DNA of 64,000 bases from Diphasiastrum complanatum (taxonomy: Eukaryota > Streptophyta > Lycopodiopsida > Lycopodiales > Lycopodiaceae). The position numbers were made by a program, and so were the translations under genes. The DNA is taken from the NCBI GenBank assembly GCA_029204225.1, contig CM055109.1, positions 1,500,673 to 1,564,672 on the forward strand, given 5' to 3'. Shown one piece after another: positions 1 to 11,342 of the stretch. The stretch's first letter is position 1; every line of letters starts with the position of its first letter. The notes under the pieces are model-generated. The model had not been told where the DNA came from. It worked only from the letters and a program-made list of their open reading frames with translations, and did no database searches.

Positions 1-299
1 AGAAGAATCGGTAGTACAAGTTTTCAATTAGGATCTTCTCGATCTCATGTACTCCTTGTCATGTCTTTTGCTATTTTCATGCAGTACAAATAAGGGTGTT
101 TAGAGTTAACGCCATGAGATACATTTAGCATACATTTTAATGTCTTCAGATCCTGCTAAATGTCATTCAATGTTGAAAGTGCCAATTCCAAGAATATTGA
201 GTGGAACTCCCTCCATGTGATTTTTTATGGTGGCAGGATATGATGTTCTACTAAATATCTATGATAGAATGTTACGGTCTTCTTTCAGCACCTATAAGA

Positions 300-1885
300 G
301 AATACAAAAATGTGATTAGACTCATAATATTAACACAAAGAAGATTTTAGATATGAAATCCATATTCAAATGATTATTCCTATTTATTATGCGAAGGAAC
401 TGCTATACCTGAAATGCTACCAACCACCAGATATCATTTTTCGATCGAACATTGAAATTGAGGCCTTCTGAGTCTTCTGAATTTGAAAGTGCTCCATTCA
501 TGATCGTGAGACTGACTCTTTCCATTTTTTGTCCTTTTATAATTTCAGACTCATTTAACTTAAGAACAACTATCAACTTGTTATTGACATTCTCATTTGT
601 AAAACCATAAAAATTTATGATGAATGTTAATAACTGATCAATGTCAATAAATAAATTGTTGGAATTGTTATAAGCTAGACTTTCTCCTTTCGAACAATAC
701 ACTTCATTGATATGAGATGGATTACCAACTATTGTGTGCATACCATGGTTTAACATGTCTTTTTTTTTTTTAAAGATGAAATGGTCGTGGGATTGGAAAC
801 TTTTTAATATTTACCAGTGCAAATGCCTCATTTATCATCTTAAACATTGTTGCATATGCTTTCCTACTGATGCTAGAAAAGTCACATGCCTCCTGAAGCA
901 ATATAGTGTCTAATATTTTTTCAACTTCATCCATAATGCTATCAGTAACTAAAGTCTGAATCTTTTTCATTTTGTTATTATTTAACATTGATTTCATAGA
1001 TTTAGAAGTCAAGATAGAGCCTAGTGAGTTTTCAATTGAAATCTCATCAGCCAAATGATCTTCAACAACCAATGCTGATCTGCATTGCTAACCTAATGTT
1101 CATGAAAATGTTAGTAGAAATTAGGACACTCATAGTATTCACAATAGGATATAATAAACAAATCAATAGAAAGTTGAAATGAATAAATAACAAAATTAGT
1201 GATTATGAATAAATCAAAAAGTTCAAGCAATATTCAATACCAAATAAGCTATAACTTACTTGAATGCACGGATTCATCTTTTTCTATGACCTCCTCTGGA
1301 TGATAGATCAAATATATCCTTGTTTACCAGTCTTTTCCTCTTGTTGCTTCAGACCTTTCTGTTGAGCACATCCATATCTTTAACAAGAGACAAATATGAG
1401 ATATGCATGGATTGAAATGCAATTTTTATCTCATCATTACTAGTTGTATAATGATGCAAAGAAGATTTCAACCTTTGGATCTCCTCCTTGAGCATCTCAT
1501 TTTCATCCAAACAAGTTTTCATCTTTGTAGATTTTTCTTTGCACTACTTTGATATTTTCCTTGATCCCTCTTCCAAATAATGTATTCTTTGTATTGAATG
1601 TGCATTCCCATAGAGCATCAAATTCTCACACTAACCCAAAAGGCCATTTTTACCATGACACATATAGATTATTAATTGACTCACCGAATGAAAATTTGGA
1701 TGTTGCAATGAACATGGATCAATAGGATACAATGTTTCTGATGACCATAAATCTACATGTTTTAGCTTTTCCTCCCTGTATCAGACCATATCAGAAGTTG
1801 ACAATTTGGGTTACTTTGAATTTCTCGTTCTGAGCGGAGCATATTCTGGTGACAGATCCATATGAAGATGATAAAGCTTTGTCAT
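300..1885 (-). pseudogene. decayed intron-containing coiled-coil gene, family not recognised (copy 1)
   Basis: I do not recognise the family. Three coding-like blocks run on the minus strand. Block one (1885 to 1261) starts MTKLYHLHMDLS and contains a charged, coiled-coil-like stretch (EIQRLKSSLHHY), then ends at a good donor, GTAAGTTA. Block two (1079 to about 815) follows an acceptor reading TGCAG, is rich in hydrophobic heptads (DEVEKILDTILL) and is followed by GTAAAT. Block three (756 to 403) ends in NVRSKNDIWWL. Block one carries several in-frame stops, and the frames across the putative introns do not all join, so I call it a pseudogene. A partial second copy with fewer stops lies near 29 kb. 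It may be a host gene or a transposon-borne gene. The 1-300 stretch shows only short stop-broken frames. Confidence 0.45.
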
Positions 1886-2134
1886 CAGTACAGTAGTATA
1901 GTAACAAACAACACAATGACAATAACAAAGTTGGAGATGGCGCTAACAACTCTGCTGGAGATAGAGATGGCGCTAAACACTTGTTTTTGACCCTGGAGAT
2001 ACAGATGGTGTAGATTTTTTTTCAGAAATGTCAGTCCTAATTCAAATTTTTGAGTGTTCCCAACTATTGGGAGGGAATATCTCAGCATTTTGAAAAAATA
2101 TATTTTAACTGTGGTTAAACACCAGTGAAGTTTG
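978..2134 (+). repeat. direct duplicate, copy 1 (partner 28939-30086)
   Basis: This stretch is nearly identical by eye to 28939-30086 in the same orientation. Shared sequence begins at TATTATTTAACATTG and ends at GAAGTTTGA, where the copia element starts in this copy. It covers block one, the intron and most of block two of the unrecognised minus-strand gene plus about 250 bp of upstream sequence. Small indels and scattered substitutions separate the copies. Confidence 0.85.
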
Positions 2135-2329
2135 ACTTAGAATTTGCTTTGCACAGGAACACAGATCATGCTACACAGTAACACAGACAGAAAATCACTC
2201 TCCTCAGCAAGCTCACATAGCAACTGTGCTTCTGAAAATGAAATTACACTGTACATATAGTTGTTCACTCAGGCAACCCATGCATGACCTAGGTTGCCGT
2301 TGGCGGGACGCGTGTCCTGTTGACTTGCC
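2135..2329 (-). repeat. copia 3' LTR
   Basis: It matches 7671-7866 along its whole length with a few substitutions and indels. It begins ACTTAGAATTTG on the plus strand and ends GACTTGCC. It lies downstream of the RNase H end of the minus-strand pol frame, so it is the 3' LTR. Confidence 0.8.
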
Positions 2330-2463
2330 TCGTGGCGAGGCCAACTGATCCTTATCCACTGATAGGACCCACAGTACGGTAACACAATGATTCTAACTTT
2401 AATTCTAACTCTCTCTCTTAAAGTAGAGTCACTTTTTATACAGTCATATACATAGCTTTAAAG

Positions 2464-5400
2464 TCAACAAACTTTAAGTACAGAAAGCTTTGATCTAAAC
2501 TTATCAAACTTTTCTCCAGTAAGTGGCTTAGTGAAAATATCAGCCACTTGTTCTTCTGTGCTACAATGAACAACATGAATTTCACGACTCAACAACCTCT
2601 CACGTATAAAGTGATACTGAATCTCAATGTGTTTAGTTCTCGCATGGAACACTAGATTCTTTGCTAGCTGAATGCCACTCTGACTGTCGCTATGTAAAGT
2701 CGTGAGATTTTTCTGCTTCATGCCAATTTCTTCCAAGATTTGTCTTAACCATATAGCTTCTTGTGCAGCACTACACATTGCCTTATACTCTGCTTTTGTG
2801 GTGGAAAGAGCAATTGTACTTTGCTTCTTACTAGACCAAGAAAAGCAATTACCACAAAACTGGAATATATATCCTGTGGTGGATCTACAATCATCATAGT
2901 CACCTCCCCAGTCCACATCCACATAGCCACACAACTCAGGTAAACCATCATGCTTCCTGTAAATCAAGCCATACTCTGAAGTGCCTTTCACATAACGCAA
3001 AATGCGTTTAGCTGCTTTCCAATGCGTTTCCGTAGGTGCTGCCATAAACTGATTTACAATGCCAACAACATAGCATATATCTGGTCTAGTTGTGGTAAGG
3101 TAAATCAAGCTCCCTACTAACTGTCTATATAGCGTAGCATCAAATGACTGTGATTCATCAAGCTTACAAAGCTTTTTACCTGGTTCAATAGGAGTGAGGT
3201 CTTTCTTGATCATGTCTGTCATCTCTTGATTATTTCCCATAATAATCAAGTAATCAATATAAAGAGCAATCAAAGCAACCATACCATCAAAGCATAAGAC
3301 ATATAGATTTGGATCAGAATGTGTTCTCACCATCCCCTTTGAACCAAAGTAGGCATCAATCCTGCTATACCACGCACGTGGTGCTTGTTTAAGACTATAA
3401 AGTGCTTTCTTCAAACGACATACTTTTTTTTCCTGTCCGTTACAAAGCCTTCAGGTTGATCCATGAACACTTCTTCTTCTAACTCACCATTTAGAAAAGC
3501 AGATTTCACATCCATCTGATGCAAAGGCCAACCAAAATGTGAAGCTAAAGCAATAAGGAGACGTAGAGTATTCCACTTACACACCAGCGCAAAGGTCTCC
3601 TCATAGTTAGTGCCTTTATTTTGTGCGTACCCTTTGATTACCAATCTTGCTTTGTGCTTTGCTATGCTTCCATCTGCATGGTACTTAGTTCTGTATACCC
3701 ATTTGCAACCAATGGGTTTCTTGCCAACTGGTGGTTCTACTAAGTCCCATGTGTTATGCTTAGCAATTGACTCCATCTCCTCTCCCATGGCCTTGATCCA
3801 AATGTCATCATCTCTCGCTTCACCATAAGCGAAGGTTCTTTGCTTTGAATAATACTTGATAACAGAGCATAATTTGCTTCATACCTTTCAGGTAGTATCT
3901 TCTCTCTTGTTGATCTTTGTAGCTCTCCCTGGTTAGATGATCCTGGAAAGTCATCTATATCGCGGCTCTCCATCAATCTCTCAAACCACTTAGGGAGCTT
4001 TCTGTCAGGTGATCGACTTCTTGGTGAAAATGTATCCCACGGTACATCCTTCTCCTTGCGTTTGTCACCTGCAATTTCAATCCTTCTTGCACCAAAAGGT
4101 TTGTCCCTACCTCTCCAACATGTTTCTTGAGGTTGAGTAGTAGTATCTTGAGATGTGTCCTCATGTTCATCACTCGGAAGGTCAATGAATGGATCATCAT
4201 CAGGTGATATCCTCACTATACCATTTTTCCTAGTGGATGTGTCTATCTTCTCAGCATCTTCGTCTTCATACATCTTGGATTCATCAAAGATAACATCTCG
4301 GCCTATATGGATTTTGTTTTCAACTGGATCAAAACATCTATAGCCCTTCATGAGATCATCATATCCTAGGAATATGCACTTGATAGCTTTTACATCAAGT
4401 TTACGTCTCTCTTCATTAGGAATATGTACAAAGGCCTTACATCCAAAGATTCGCAAGTGGTTCACCTTTGGCTTCTTCTTTGTGAATGCTTCCTCAGGTG
4501 TTATTTTTGGTATGGCAATGGTAGGACTTCTATTTTGAAGATAGACTGTCGTGCTACATGCTTCTGACCAAAAATCTTTTGGTAATTTCATCTTAACTAG
4601 CATAGATCCGGCACTTTCCACAATCGTACGATTTTTGCGCTCAGCTACACCATTGAGAGCAGGAGTATGAGCTTGCGTAAATTGTCTTTTAATCCCACAT
4701 TGATCACAAAGATCATTGAAGTCATTAGACTTATACTCACCTCCACTATCTGATCTTAGGACTTTGATCTTCTCACCTGTCTGATTTTCGACCAAGTTTT
4801 TGAAGTTCTTGAAGTTCTCAAAAACATCTGATTTTTTCTTCAAGAAGTGAATCCACGTCTTACATGACATATCATCAATAAAGGTCATGAAATAGAAGGC
4901 TTTTCCTAAGGACATGGTCCTCATAGGCCCGCATAAATCTGTGTGGATTAAATCCAAGATGTTCTTTGCTCTTGCAACACCTCCTTTATTGAATTTCTCT
5001 CGATGCTGCTTCTCATATATACAAGATTCGCACATCGATGTCAAGTGATCTTCTATGGTAGGCAGTCCTGTTACCATCTCCAATTTTCTCATCAAACTGA
5101 GGCTTTCCAAGTTCAAGTGACCAAGCCTCTTGTGCCACAACTCAGTTTGCGAAGGAACGAATGATACAAATCCATGTTGCCCCTTGATTGTAGCATTCAA
5201 CCTGTACAATTTTGTATTGGGCTCTCTTACTCCATTCGCAATAACTTTGAACTTTTGGTTCGCATCCTTCACAAAGCAACGATCATGGACAAATTCTACT
5301 TTCAACTTTTGATCATTAATGACTCCAACAGAAAGTAGATTTTTCTTCAAACCTGGTACGTAAAGTACCTCCCTGATCATCCTGCTTTTGCCATCAAGCA

Positions 5401-6444
5401 GTTGGATTGAAACTGTGCCTATCCCCTTGATCATGCACACTTCACCATTTGCTTGTGAAACAGATATTCCATTATCCAACGCCTTCAAACTACTGAACCA
5501 GTTCTTGTTACCTGTCATGTGTCTTGTGGCTCCTGAGTCAATATACCATGCTTGATCATCTTGATTAGATGACAATGCAGATATGAAGATGCTAGAGTCT
5601 TCAATCTCACCTTCATCGACAAGGTTACCTTCTTGTTTTGGTTTTCCCTTGCCTTGTTTAGCCAGGAATTTGCGGCATTCACTCTTCCAATGGCCCTTTT
5701 TACTACAATGAAAGCACTTGTCTTTCTTCTTAGTTTTGCTGGAAGATCCCTCATCCTCCTGAGACTTGGCAAATTGCTGCTTAGTCTTCTTCTTGCCCTT
5801 GCCCTTGCCTTGTTTTTGGCGTGTTGCAAGTGCCTGATCATCAGTATTTTGACGTCTAGCTTTCACCATTTTTCGTCGTTGCTCTTCCTGCATGAAGATT
5901 CCTGTGAGCTCATCAAAGGTTGGCAATCTTTCTCTTGATGCTATTCCACTCACAAACATCTGATAGGGTTCTGCAATGTCGCATAATGCATTATGCACTA
6001 GCTCCACATCACGTATGCGCTCTCCAATAGAATGCAGTTCATCTCTCATTGTCTTGATTCTGGTCATGTACGTCTTAATGTGCTCTCCTTGCTCCATGCG
6101 GGCACTATTCAACTTTGACTTCAAAAACATGATTCTTGACGGATTTGACGTCTCAAACTGCTCCTTTAGCACATCCCATGCCTGTCTGGGTGTAATAGCA
6201 TCACAAATGTGGGTAATGATGTGGTCTTTCACTGACAAGTTAATGAAGGTCAAAGCTTTCCTCATCTTTTTGTCAAACACTTTGATGTCTGCTTCATTTG
6301 GCAGCCTTCTCTCATCACCTGTGACGACTTCCCACACATCTTTCTCCATCATATGTTTTTCATTTTGAATTTCCACACTGCATAGTTGGAAATCCCGTCC
6401 AATTTGCTACTTTCACTCAAAATGGACTCTCCCATGTTTGCCAT
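2464..6444 (-). pseudogene. Ty1-copia gag-pol, frameshifted
   Basis: Gag starts at 6444 (MANMGESILSES) and shifts frame near 6376, where a long open frame of 878 residues begins. That frame holds UBN2-type gag, a CCHC knuckle (CFHCSKKGHWKSEC, residues 221-234), the protease motif WYIDSGATRHM (about 277-287), the GAG-pre-integrase HHCC region and an integrase core with HTDLCGP, RSDSGGEY and NGVAERKNR supplying the D, D and E. A frameshift near 3790 leads into reverse transcriptase (3788-3411), and another near 3412 leads into the RT end and RNase H (to 2464). The RT catalytic motif reads YIDY at 3261-3250 instead of YVDD. A block between IKKDLT and PIEPGKKL is missing, some tens of residues compared with the family. 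It is not functional as read. Confidence 0.9.
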
Positions 6445-7658
6445 CGCAAAACTGCTTGAAACTTCTGCCTTTGGCTAAGAACAGTATGTCGAGGCCAGCA
6501 GTGATGTCAGAAGTTGAAAACAATGACCTGCACTTTTTTTCTTACTAGGCCACAAGCCGCTTTTCCACCAATTTGAAAGCCAAATCGGCATCGCCTTCCG
6601 AAATGCACTCAATCGTCAACTCCCAACAACGTGCCCAGTGCAATGGTGAAACTACTTCTGGCGTATTTCGATCACTTTTTCTGTTGCACCCACTCTGTTT
6701 TGTTGTACCGTACTTGCAGGTACAGTCTGGGTGCCCTTCATTTGGAGGTTATAGCCTTTCGTTTGGGTCAAAACGGGCAAAGGACCCAAAAAATAGGGAC
6801 TTTTCTAGCTTTTGAACTATTTCTTGACTTTGAAGAAACTTCACTCTTCACTTGTGAAGGGACCCAACTCAACTTTTCATATGAAAATTCTTAATGAAGT
6901 TGAAGGCTAGAATGCACTTCAATTCTTCAGGGCCCTGTTCAAAGCTCATCCAATGGCTGAACCAAATCTTGCGGTTCAAATTTCTCTCCCATCACAGATT
7001 CTAGACCGTTGATTCATTTGACACCTCATCTAAAGGTTCAAAGTACATCTGGGCATCGAACCAAACTTCTACAGATGCTATGATCTTTGGTACACTGAGT
7101 TCTTCATTGCGTTGGGCACACGAACTGCCCCCGACTTCCCTGCCTACGGCCGCGCCTCCCTTCTCTGAAAACTATCAGATCAAGCTCTCATGTGGATCGT
7201 TTTGAGCACAATCTGAGGCCTGGAGCAGACTCGCCCTACTGAATCCATGACTGTAGAGTGTTCAGTCAGAAAATTCCGTGGAGAAACGGTGATTTTAGCT
7301 CAACTTGACAAAGTGGCTTTTTCACCTTTTTATCGCAAATCTGCTATGTTAACTGTCTGGAGACAAATCTCTGACATAAACCTCAGAATCTCTCCATGGT
7401 TGATTGACAGTGTGATTAGCTTCCTTCCTGTCCTTACGACATCCAAAACGGTGCACAAACAGTGAAGAAATCACCAATTATGTATAAAAACCGTAACCCC
7501 AAGTCCGGTTTCAATTTTTAGCTGGCTTCGAAATTGTTAATTTTTCACCGTGCTTCTCTTTCCGTCTTCAACCCGCCGTAAAATCCTGAACTCTCAGAAG
7601 ACAGTTCTCCCGAAGCTCTCTTCAACGGCGACACTGTACTGTGTACACTCCCTGTACG
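6445..7658 (-). other. untranslated leader of the copia element
   Basis: About 1.2 kb lies between the primer-binding site and gag. No frame here resembles a known domain on either strand. Copia leaders are usually shorter, so this may include an insertion or captured sequence, but I see no boundary that proves it. Confidence 0.5.
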
Positions 7659-7670
7659 GCTCTGATACCA
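7659..7670 (-). promoter_or_regulatory. primer-binding site, initiator-Met tRNA type
   Basis: The minus strand reads TGGTATCAGAGC, the standard plant copia sequence pairing with the 3' end of initiator-Met tRNA. It directly follows the 5' LTR (7866-7671) and fixes the element's orientation. Confidence 0.85.
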
Positions 7671-7866
7671 ACTTAGAATTTGCTTTGCACAGGAACACAA
7701 ATCATGTTACACAGTAACACAGATAGAAAATCACTCTCCTCAGCAAGCTCACATAGCAACTGTACTTCTCGAAATGAAATTACACTGTACATATAGTTGT
7801 TCACTCAGGCAACCCATGCATGACCCAGGTTGCCGTTGGCGGGACGCGTGTCCCGTCGACTTGCCA
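7671..7866 (-). repeat. copia 5' LTR
   Basis: It matches 2135-2329. On the coding strand it starts TGGCAAGTCGACGGG and ends next to the primer-binding site. The 3' terminus reads TTCTAAGT rather than the usual CA end, so the exact inner border is uncertain by a few bases. Confidence 0.8.
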
Positions 7867-7876
7867 ATGTGGGTAT

Positions 7877-7976
7877 ACTATAAAGTAAGTATAATATCAT
7901 TTTCTAACTTCTTTACGCATCAGCCTGCACTACTTTCCATGTAAATGAATGCACCTTAGTTTAGTCACATCAAACA
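7877..7976 (-). repeat. inverted fragment of an LTR start (matches 30083-30172)
   Basis: The minus strand starting at 7976 reads TGTTTGATGTGACTAAACT and continues through a block that matches the plus strand from about 30083. It looks like the first ~95 bp of an LTR whose longer relative is at 30.1-31.9 kb. It joins a copia reverse-transcriptase fragment on one side and reaches nearly to the 5' LTR of the copia element on the other. Confidence 0.7.
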
Positions 7977-9960
7977 GTTAGCCACTGATCCTTATCCATG
8001 ATGTGAATCTTGAGATCATAAGCAACTTCATATGGAAATAGTAAACATAGGGGCAAATGTTTCACGACAGGAGAGAAAATGTTGATTTTCTCAACATAGT
8101 CAATATCATATCTCTGAGAAAATCCCTTCGCTACAAGTCTTGCTTTATATTTTGATATATCTTCATCTGGTCCATACTTCAACCTGTATACCCACTTGCA
8201 TTTTACAGTCTTTTGCTTATTTGGTAATGTCTACAACGTCCATACCTGGTTTTTCCTCATGGATTCCATCTCCTCATTCATGGCTTGGATCCATTTGTTC
8301 TTCTCTGGACATTCACTTGCTTTCTCGAATGTCTGTGGTTCACCACTGAATCCAAAACTCTTCTGATGTAGAAGCTGAACTGCCTGGCACAAATCTTGTT
8401 GGTGCTTTTCGTTCTCTTGTCGACCTTCTAGGAGATCCTCTTGGAACTGCAATGCTCTTGTCTTTATCTACTCCAAGACCATTTCAGTTTACAAGTATCG
8501 TAGCAGTAGGCTGTCTCGCGAATCTTTCTTCATCTGATTCGTCACTCTAATGAGATGCGAGTCGAACATATTTGTCTGAGTGTTTGTCCTCTGCTCCCTC
8601 TATCACAGTTGGCACATCATAGTATTGTCTTCCAAAGACTTCGTAACTGACAGGATCATCGTTGGCCATCGTTTTGCTCTCATCGAATTCGACATCTCTA
8701 ACAGTCTTCACTGTGTTTATCTCTGGCATATGACTCTGTAGTATGACGAATTATTGTCATATCCTACAATATATTCTTGTTTTGCTCTCTCATCAAGCTT
8801 CTTTCGAAGCTTATCAGGACCTGTGCATAAGCTGCACAACCAAAGATTCAGATGTGAGTCAGATTGGATTTTCTACCCCACCATAATTCGTGTGGTGTCG
8901 TGTGAGGAACACCAGACTTTCCTGTTCTATTCTGAATGTAAGTAGTTGTAGCTACTGCTTCAGCCCAGAGCACTCTTGGGTCCTTCGACTATGCCATCAT
9001 GCATCTGGCAGCTTCCATTAGAGTCTTGTCTTTCTTTCTGCAACACCGTTTTGCTGCGATGTGTAAGATGCAGTTCTTCTGTGAATGATTCCACGATCAT
9101 TACAAAAATCAGTGAATTGATTTGAGATGTATTTTCCACCTCGATCTGTTCTGATCTGCTTCACCTTACTTGTGCATCTTTCTGTCCAATTCACATACTC
9201 TGTGGATTTGTCAAATGTGACTGTGATTCGATATTTTTTTGTCCATCTTTGAGCTCTTTGGCTCCTCAACATAAGACGAACTATTATTGTTCTCCTCGAC
9301 AATATGTCCTTCATATTTGCATCTCACGCATGTCTTCTTGTCTCCACTTTGCTATTTTGACCTTCTTTTGTTCTTCCATTTGTCTTTGCTGGTTCGAGTT
9401 TGCTTGCTGATCACGATCCTGCTTTTGATCTGACTCCCTCTTAGGCTTGAATTGTTTTTTTTCTTCTCTGCTGTCTCCACTCTGTTGTTTCGACCTTCTT
9501 TTGTTCTTCCATTTGACTTTGTTGGTCCGAGTCTGCTTGCTAATCACGATCTTGCTTTCGATCTGAGTCCCTCTTAGGCTTGAATTGTTTCTTTGTCTTC
9601 TCCTTGTTGTTGTAGAGAGCTTGGTCAGAAGCATCCTCGTGATCAAGGTGCTCTCGAGCCTCGACTTCTTCTCAAATCTCGACAATTGCCTTTTCGAGTG
9701 TCATTGTAGGATTCTTTGCTAGCATTGTTCTGGTTGTCTGGAAGGATCTTGGTAAGGCTCTCAATAGATAAGTGAGCTGCTTCTTTGTTGACATTGCGTT
9801 TTCTACTCCAGAATTGTGTAGTGAAAGGAATATATCATTTGATCAGAGATCGTGACATCAGCAGAAGTACTCTAAAACATGGCTAATTTGCCACTCTTGT
9901 AATCCATGATTAGTTGTAGATGTCTAACCTTTCTGATCTGGAAAGTTACACAATGCGACA
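7977..9960 (-). pseudogene. second Ty1-copia remnant: gag, integrase, start of RT
   Basis: Minus-strand frames read, in order, a lysine/glutamine-rich gag tail (9685-9311) with an internal near-repeat, an integrase core (9314-9018; RTDRGGKY and NGVAERK carry the second D and the E), the post-integrase stretch with VRDVEFDESK (8729-8547), the RT N-terminus with WIQAMNEEMESM (8452-8231) and RT up to KARLVAKGFSQRYD (8182-7977). Protease is not visible, and the rest of RT and RNase H is cut at 7976. Frameshifts separate the blocks. A weak gag-like reading continues to about 9960. Confidence 0.75.
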
Positions 9961-9969
9961 CGAAAAAAA

Positions 9970-10789
9970 GTTCGCGAACTATATACTTTTTGCTTGATGC
10001 ATAAAACTATAAGACGAAAATATACAGAATATATGTCCGCTTGTGAGCAAGACAATTTTGTAAGAAGATCAGCATATCCAAAAGTCCGCTAGTAATTGAG
10101 ACATTATTTGTGAGAGAATTGTATTTCTCTCACGCCAATGCACTTTGTGGATCTGTCACACAATGCTTGAAATCAAAAGATCAATAGATAATACTGTAGC
10201 TATTATGCACATATTATCCTGAACGATTGTATGATCTTGAGTAAATATGTGTCTGCTACTATTCGTGTATCCGATTTACTTGTTTATTCAATTCCGCACA
10301 TTGATTTGATTTTTTTGAATGCTATATTAAACTATAACGTAGATCAGCAGTGTCTACATTTTGGAGGATTGTAGGAATGATACAGTCGGCAGTGACCAGC
10401 AGTCATATCTGAATTCCACACGAGCTAATTTTTGTTTGCGAATATTTTTGCTTTGTGTTTCGCTTCGCTTCGCGGTCACTTGGCTTTCAGCATAAATCAA
10501 TCTCAGAGCTCATTCAAGTTTCATTTCGCTTCGTTTCATTTCATCTAGTTTTGTTTCGTTTCGTTTCATTTTGTTACAGAGCCTGATTGATCCTTTCGCG
10601 AATTCTTCTCTTTCATCTAGTTTCGTTTTGTTTCGTTTCATTTCGTTACAGAGCTTGATTGATCTTTTCACAAATTCTTCTCGAACAAAAATTATTCGTG
10701 ATCAGAATAGTTTCGCGAATCGTTCGAGAGACTCCTATTAGTTCATTACCACAATTTTACTGGAATTTTAAATTTGCACATTCCATTAG
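9970..10789 (+). repeat. copia 5' LTR (third copia remnant)
   Basis: This AT-rich stretch lies immediately upstream of a plus-strand primer-binding site and of gag. It contains direct repeats such as TTTCATCTAGTTTTGTTTCG (twice near 10530-10630) and several TTCGCGAA-like motifs. The left border is estimated because no partner LTR is in the window. Confidence 0.55.
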
Positions 10790-10802
10790 TGGTATCAGAG
10801 CC
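10790..10802 (+). promoter_or_regulatory. primer-binding site, initiator-Met tRNA type
   Basis: TGGTATCAGAGCC on the plus strand follows the LTR-like block and precedes a gag start by about 100 bp, as in plant copia elements. Confidence 0.8.
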
Positions 10803-10902
10803 ACCCTGTCGTAGTCTGACATAGCCGAAAAGCTATCAGATCCAGGAGGCTAAGCATTCAAACAAAGAACCATTAACAAGTGAGAACACAAATTCAGGAG
10901 CA

Positions 10903-11342
10903 ATGGCGTTAATAAACAGCATTCAATCCAAGATTTGTATAGTTCTCGATTCATCAAGATGTAACTTCCTAGCATGGAAGTTTAAGACCTCGCTGATACT
11001 AAGGAAGAAGGATTATTCCCCTGGGTAGATGGCACTGAGGAGATGCCTACAACAACAGGCAAGGAGCTACGCGAATGGAAGGAGAAGAATGACAAGGCAA
11101 TAGCTTTGTTATCATCATCCATCGAAAATATCCTGACTCTTGACCTGGCTACACTCTCTAAAGCAAAAGAGATGTGGGATACTCTACTCACAAGATTTCA
11201 GACGAAATCACCCAGTCAGATAATGATGCTTGAAGATCAGCTAACAAACCTGCAGTGGGATGACAAAGATCTCACTTCATACATTTTATTTCTTCATATC
11301 AATCATCATAAATCAAAGCACAAATTTAGAATCCCAGAATAG
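10903..11342 (+). pseudogene. Ty1-copia gag fragment (UBN2 type)
   Basis: ATG at 10903 opens MALINSIQSKICIVLDSS with the tryptophan context (FLAWKFK) typical of copia gag. A one-base frameshift near 11025 leads to PTTTGKELREWKEKND and the UBN2-like stretch AKEMWDTLLTRFQTKSPSQI. The frame ends at 11342 and no protease or pol follows, so only the 5' end of the element is present. Confidence 0.75.

Larger units (their letters stand above)
2135..7866 (-). mobile_element. Ty1-copia LTR retrotransposon, defective
   Basis: Two matching terminal blocks (2135-2329 and 7671-7866) flank a minus-strand gag-pol reading frame. A primer-binding site complementary to initiator-Met tRNA lies just inside the 5' LTR. 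The domain order gag, protease, integrase, reverse transcriptase, RNase H is the Ty1-copia order. The LTRs are short (about 195 bp) and begin TGGCAAGTC on the coding strand. I see no clear polypurine tract next to the 3' LTR and no target-site duplication: the left flank ends in TTTGA and the right begins AATGT. One boundary may have been rearranged after insertion. Confidence 0.9.

Noticed and set aside
2341-2360. Shared word ACTGATCCTTATCCA at about 2345 and 7984 as a target-site duplication
   Set aside because: One copy lies inside the copia element and the other within a different element's RT, so it cannot flank an insertion.
5633-5938. Plus-strand frames across 2.7-6.4 kb as separate genes
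   Set aside because: They are antisense to the strongly supported copia gag-pol frame and have no domain of their own.
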